From positions 1 to 55,496 of the forward strand of contig JAFGFY010000026.1 of assembly GCA_016930795.1 (NCBI GenBank): DNA of 55,496 nucleotides, in the 5' to 3' direction. The stretch is from Deltaproteobacteria bacterium (GTDB taxonomy: Bacteria; Desulfobacterota; DSM-4660; Desulfatiglandales; HGW-15). Positions 51,217 to 55,496 of this stretch are shown piece after piece; positions within the stretch are counted from its first letter, which is position 1, and the number at the start of each line of letters is the position of its first letter. A program made the translations under genes and the position numbers. The notes below the pieces were generated by a model. It did not search any database, had not been told where the DNA came from, and saw only the letters and a program-made list of their open reading frames with translations.

Positions 51217-51684
51217 TCAAGTTGCGGTCTTTTGTTTTGCCTTGTCAGCCTTTTGGACCAAATAGGAAATGATTTTTCCCGAAAGGCTCATCCCCAGAAG
51301 AAGGACCATCAGGACAATGAAAACGGCGATATATCGCAGGACCAGGGTCCCGATAATCCACGTCCAGTTGTCTTTCGCAATGATAACGGATGTAGGCGTC
51401 TCATTTTTGGTAATGGTAATAGAGTGCCATTTTAGCCTTCCATCATCTTCAATATAGGTGGAGTCCTTCCAGTTTCGGAACTTGATGTCTTTGTGCTCTT
51501 TCAGGGCCTCTTTGTAGTACTTGACGATCTCATCATGAGTGAGGGGGGTCGTCATCTCTAGGCGTGAATCGGTTTGGAGGCTTACCTTTCCTTTCGGAAC
51601 AGGAGCCCCAAGAAAATCCTCGGAAAAGGCGAACGAGGAAAGAACGATAGAACAGACCATTAACCCAAGTATTATTTTTTTCAT
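51217..51684 (-). CDS. signal-peptide protein with C-terminal OadG-like TM helix
   Basis: MKKIILGLMVCSIVLSSFAFS signal; soluble middle; RYIAVFIVLMVLLLGMSLSGKIISYL C-terminal helix; adjacent to decarboxylase beta. Confidence 0.55.
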   Translation of the reverse strand: MKKIILGLMVCSIVLSSFAFSEDFLGAPVPKGKVSLQTDSRLEMTTPLTHDEIVKYYKEALKEHKDIKFRNWKDSTYIEDDGRLKWHSITITKNETPTSVIIAKDNWTWIIGTLVLRYIAVFIVLMVLLLGMSLSGKIISYLVQKADKAKQKTAT

Positions 51685-51769
51685 TTTACGACCTTCATAT
51701 TTAGCTGTAACTCAGAAAAGATTCATGATGTATTCCCGGTTCAGATATTCCATCATGAGTGTCCCCCCA

Positions 51770-52912
51770 TCAGTCGAACATGGCGATAAACATGCCTGCT
51801 GCTGCGGCTGATCCGATTACGCCTGCCAGATTTGGGCCAATAGCGTGCATCAAGAGAAAGTTGCTTCGATCATATCGCGTGCCCTGTATCTGGGAGACCC
51901 TCGCGGCCATGGGTACGGCCGAGACCCCAGCGGAGCCGATGAGTGGGTTCATTTTCTCCTTAACGAACAGGTTCATGATCTTGACCGTTAGGATGCCGCC
52001 CATGGTGCAGACTCCAAAGTCAATAAGGCCCAGCCCGAAAATGAATAGGGGCTTCCAGCTCAGAAAGTTGTCCGCATGCATCGTGGCCCCGACGGAAAGC
52101 CCCAGAAAGATGGTCATGATGTTCATAAGGGAGCCTTGAGCGGTGTCGGTGAGCCGGTCTACCACGCCACATTCTTTCATCAGGTTGCCCAGCATGAACA
52201 TTCCCATGAGCGGGATGACTGAGGGGACCAGGAGGGCGACAATTCCGGCCGTGACCAAGGGGAAGAGTATCTTTTCCTGTTTCGATACGGGCCGGAGTTG
52301 CCTCATTCGGATTTTCCTCTCCTTGGCCGTGGTCATGAGTCTCATGATGCCGGGCTGGATGAGAGGCACCATGGCCATATAGGAATAGGCCGCAAGAGCG
52401 TTGGCCCCAAGCAACTGGGGGGCCAAATGTTGGGTCAGGTAGATGGTCGTTGGGCCGTCGGCCCCGCCAATGATGCTCACAGAGGCCGCTTCCTTGAGGG
52501 TGAAACCGGCAAGGACCGTTCCGGTAAAGGTGACGAACACACCGAGCTGGGCACCAGCGCCGATGATAAGGGTCTTAGGATTGGCGATGAGAGGACCGAA
52601 ATCGGTCATGGCCCCGAGACCGAGAAAGATGATGCATGGAATGATTTCCCACTCCAAGCCGTAATGGTAAAAGACCCGCAGTAGTTCTCCGTGCCCGTCG
52701 GTCCATCCCATCAAAGGGACGAGAGGGAAATTGACGATAAAGATCCCGAAACCGATGGGCAGAAGAAGGAGGGGTTCATAGTTTTTCTTAATGGCCAGCC
52801 ACATAAACAGGCATCCAATAGCCCACATGATGACGAGTTTCAATTGAAAATTGAATACGCCGGTGAGGTAGACCATCCCGTGCAACATATCCAAAATTTC
52901 ATTTAGGGTCAT
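51770..52912 (-). CDS. sodium-ion-translocating decarboxylase beta subunit
   Basis: LLLPIGFGIFIVNFPL; FLGLGAMTDFGPLIANPKTLIIGAGAQLGVF; SIIGGADGPTTIYLTQHLAPQLLG; GSAGVSAVPMAARVSQ. Confidence 0.95.
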   Translation of the reverse strand: MTLNEILDMLHGMVYLTGVFNFQLKLVIMWAIGCLFMWLAIKKNYEPLLLLPIGFGIFIVNFPLVPLMGWTDGHGELLRVFYHYGLEWEIIPCIIFLGLGAMTDFGPLIANPKTLIIGAGAQLGVFVTFTGTVLAGFTLKEAASVSIIGGADGPTTIYLTQHLAPQLLGANALAAYSYMAMVPLIQPGIMRLMTTAKERKIRMRQLRPVSKQEKILFPLVTAGIVALLVPSVIPLMGMFMLGNLMKECGVVDRLTDTAQGSLMNIMTIFLGLSVGATMHADNFLSWKPLFIFGLGLIDFGVCTMGGILTVKIMNLFVKEKMNPLIGSAGVSAVPMAARVSQIQGTRYDRSNFLLMHAIGPNLAGVIGSAAAAGMFIAMFD

Positions 52913-53260
52913 GGTTCGTTACTCCAGTCATGAGTTCATAAAATACTTATCAAAGCCTTCCATCGGTCGAAAAGGATTTCAACAGGGCTATAATAAAGAC
53001 ACATTTTATTGTCAAGGATATTCGTGTGTGGCGCGCATTTCCGCATGGGAGGAGAAATCTCATTTGTTATCCTCTTGATTTCTTAAGTATAGCAACGGTT
53101 ATTTCCTTTTTGGGCTATGCCTCGACGATGTTGATTGAGCAGGGGTTCAGGGAATCTCCGGTCACTGGAGCCCGTATGGATACAGAAATCGTTTGACAGC
53201 TGTTCCCGTAATGAAATAGCTTTGGGTCAAAAACCCGACTCGACGACTGAGGGAGAACAC

Positions 53261-54937
53261 ATGCTTGACCATAGAGATATCAAACTTCTGGCCGAAGAAT
53301 TCAAAAACTGGTCTGAAAAAACTGAGGCAATCCTGGCCAAACAGCCGGAGCGGCAAGAGGTGTTTGTCAATACCTCGGGAATTCCCGTCAAAAGGCTATA
53401 TACTCCTTTGGATCAAGAGGATATGGCCTATGCCTCTGATATGGGGTTTCCGGGAGAATATCCTTTTACCAGGGGTGTTCAACCCACCATGTATAGAGGA
53501 AGATATTGGACCATGAGACAATATGCAGGATTTGCGTCTGCGGAAGAATCCAATAAGCGGTATCGGTTTCTGCTTGAGCAGGGGCAGACAGGCCTATCTG
53601 TCGCCTTTGATCTTCCCACCCAGATAGGATACGACTCAGACCATGAAATGGCCATGGGCGAGGTGGGAAAGGTCGGTGTGGCTATCGACTCACTTAAAGA
53701 CATGGAGATCCTGTTCAACGAGATTCCACTGGATAGGGTGAGTACCTCCATGACGATAAATGCGCCGGCCTCGATTCTGTTGGCTATGTATTTGGCGGTC
53801 GCAGAACAGCAGGGGGTAAACGCGGAAAAACTGAGAGGGACCATTCAGAACGACATATTAAAGGAGTATTCTTCCAGAGGAACCTATATTTTCTCTCCCA
53901 AACCCTCTATGCGGATTATCACGGACATATTTTCCTATTGTGCTGAAAGGATTCCGCAATGGAACACGATCAGCATCAGCGGGTACCATATCAGAGAGGC
54001 AGGTTCCACGGCGGTTCAGGAAATTGCGTTCACCTTGGCCAACGGGATCGCCTACGTGGAGGCTGCGCTCGAGGCTGGACTGGATGTGGATACATTCGGT
54101 CCCAGGCTCTCATTTTTTTTTAATGCCCATCTGGATTTCTTTGAGGAGGTAGCAAAATACAGGGCTGCAAGGCGTCTTTGGGCCAGGATTATGAAGGAGA
54201 GGTTTAAGGCCAAGAACCCCAAATCCATGATGATTCGGTTTCACACCCAGACCGCCGGATGCAGCTTGACGGCCCAACAGGCCTCAAACAACATTGTGAG
54301 AGTGGCATTTCAGGCCCTGGCAGCTGTTCTAGGAGGGACTCAATCCCTCCATACCAATTCCATGGATGAAGCCCTCTGCTTGCCTTCAGAACAGGCGGTC
54401 CAGATCGCCCTTCGGACTCAACAGTTGATTGCCTATGAATCCGGTGTCTGCGATACCATAGATCCTCTAGGGGGCTCCTATTATGTGGAGGCACTCACGC
54501 AAGAGATAGATCAAAGGGCAGAGGGGTATATTAAGATGATTGATGAGATGGGCGGGGCGGCTGCGGCCATTGAAAAAGGCTTCATCCAGAGGGAAATACA
54601 GGAGAGCGCCTACCAGTACCAGCGGGAGATAGAGAGCGGAAAAAGGGTTGTTGTGGGGGTGAACCGGTTTGAAGTGGAAGAAGAAAAGCCGACCAACCTT
54701 CTAAGGGTGGATCCGTCTGTAAGAGTATCCCAAATAGAGAGGCTTAAAAAGCTCAGATCAGAAAGAGACAATGACCTGGTTTCAAAGAGCCTCTTCGAAT
54801 TAAGGCGGATTGCCCAGGGACGCGAGAACCTGATGCCCTCGATACTCAGAGCGGTGAAAGCCTATGCCACTTTGGGTGAGATTTGTGATGTGTTGAGGGA
54901 AGTTTTTGGGGAATATCAGCAGGTGAGTGTGACTTGA
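53261..54937 (+). CDS. methylmalonyl-CoA mutase large (catalytic) subunit
   Basis: [59 protein letters not shown]-type sequence; [47 protein letters not shown]. Start trimmed to MLDHRD. Confidence 0.96.
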   Translation: MLDHRDIKLLAEEFKNWSEKTEAILAKQPERQEVFVNTSGIPVKRLYTPLDQEDMAYASDMGFPGEYPFTRGVQPTMYRGRYWTMRQYAGFASAEESNKRYRFLLEQGQTGLSVAFDLPTQIGYDSDHEMAMGEVGKVGVAIDSLKDMEILFNEIPLDRVSTSMTINAPASILLAMYLAVAEQQGVNAEKLRGTIQNDILKEYSSRGTYIFSPKPSMRIITDIFSYCAERIPQWNTISISGYHIREAGSTAVQEIAFTLANGIAYVEAALEAGLDVDTFGPRLSFFFNAHLDFFEEVAKYRAARRLWARIMKERFKAKNPKSMMIRFHTQTAGCSLTAQQASNNIVRVAFQALAAVLGGTQSLHTNSMDEALCLPSEQAVQIALRTQQLIAYESGVCDTIDPLGGSYYVEALTQEIDQRAEGYIKMIDEMGGAAAAIEKGFIQREIQESAYQYQREIESGKRVVVGVNRFEVEEEKPTNLLRVDPSVRVSQIERLKKLRSERDNDLVSKSLFELRRIAQGRENLMPSILRAVKAYATLGEICDVLREVFGEYQQVSVT

Positions 54938-54952
54938 ACCGGGGAGTGGACT

Positions 54953-55354
54953 ATGAAAATAGCTAGAAAGATCAGAGTGTTGGCTGCAAAACCCGGCCTT
55001 GACGGTCATGACAGGGGTGTCAAGGTAATTGCCAGGGCATTGATGGACGCAGGAATGGAAGTGATCTATACAGGATTGAGACAGACTCCCCAACAGATTG
55101 TCGAAGCAGCGATCCAGGAAGACGTGGATGTCATTGCCATGAGCGTGCTTTCCGGTGCCCATGATTACTTGTTTCCAGAGGTCATGAACCTCTTAAAGGA
55201 AAAGGAAATTGATGATATCCTGGTTATCGGAGGAGGCATTATTCCCGATGAAGATGTCCCTGCCCTGAAGGACAGCGGGATCTCAGAGATATTCGGGCCT
55301 GGAACCCTCACCGAAGACATTGTCAACTATATCAAACAGAATCTTAAGAGATGA
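54953..55354 (+). CDS. methylmalonyl-CoA mutase B12-binding subunit
   Basis: [36 protein letters not shown] (DxHxxG) and [15 protein letters not shown]. Confidence 0.96.
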   Translation: MKIARKIRVLAAKPGLDGHDRGVKVIARALMDAGMEVIYTGLRQTPQQIVEAAIQEDVDVIAMSVLSGAHDYLFPEVMNLLKEKEIDDILVIGGGIIPDEDVPALKDSGISEIFGPGTLTEDIVNYIKQNLKR

Positions 55355-55430
55355 AGCAAGAGTCAGTAAACCGCAGAATATCGAACAAGGAATAAAGGAT
55401 GTCGAGGCATTCATCCGCCTTCGCAGGAAA

Positions 55431-55480
55431 CCCCGCATTTATGCGGGGAGGAATGCTCTTGTCATCCGCTTCGGCGGATG
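55431..55480. repeat. two adjacent intergenic hairpins
   Basis: CCCCGCAT-TT-ATGCGGGG (55431-55448) and CATCCGC-TTCG-GCGGATG (55463-55480). Confidence 0.7.
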
Positions 55481-55496
55481 TCGCCCTTGACGCCGG

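Overview
The window looks like a chromosomal segment from a Deltaproteobacteria/Desulfobacterota-type bacterium, inferred from gene content only. Most of it is housekeeping: htrA-like protease, ispE, tRNA-Gln(UUG), prs, rplY, pth, carD-type gene, rluD-type gene, rho, rpmE, prfA, prmC, hppA, groES/groEL, rng with its radical-SAM neighbour, pilC, a PilS-like kinase, and methylmalonyl-CoA metabolism genes. There is no CRISPR array, prophage or transposase. The most unusual gene is a 772-aa cysteine synthase–CysRS-like fusion (33221-35539). Its CysRS half departs from the canonical KMSKS loop and from one expected zinc-ligand position, and a 10-bp inverted repeat lies just upstream. Other items of interest: a two-gene SPOR-repeat locus with a DRR-rich microprotein between the copies; a CHASE2-kinase/PP2C/double-FHA cassette; a signal-peptide protein ending in an OadG-like helix beside a Na+-decarboxylase beta subunit; a near-consensus promoter about 600 bp upstream of rho; a 32-aa membrane smORF; and several intergenic repeats (19-bp perfect inverted repeat, convergent heptamer arrays, octamer array, TCCGCC/GGCGGA hairpins). 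All calls come from reading motifs in the supplied sequence and translations. No database search was run.
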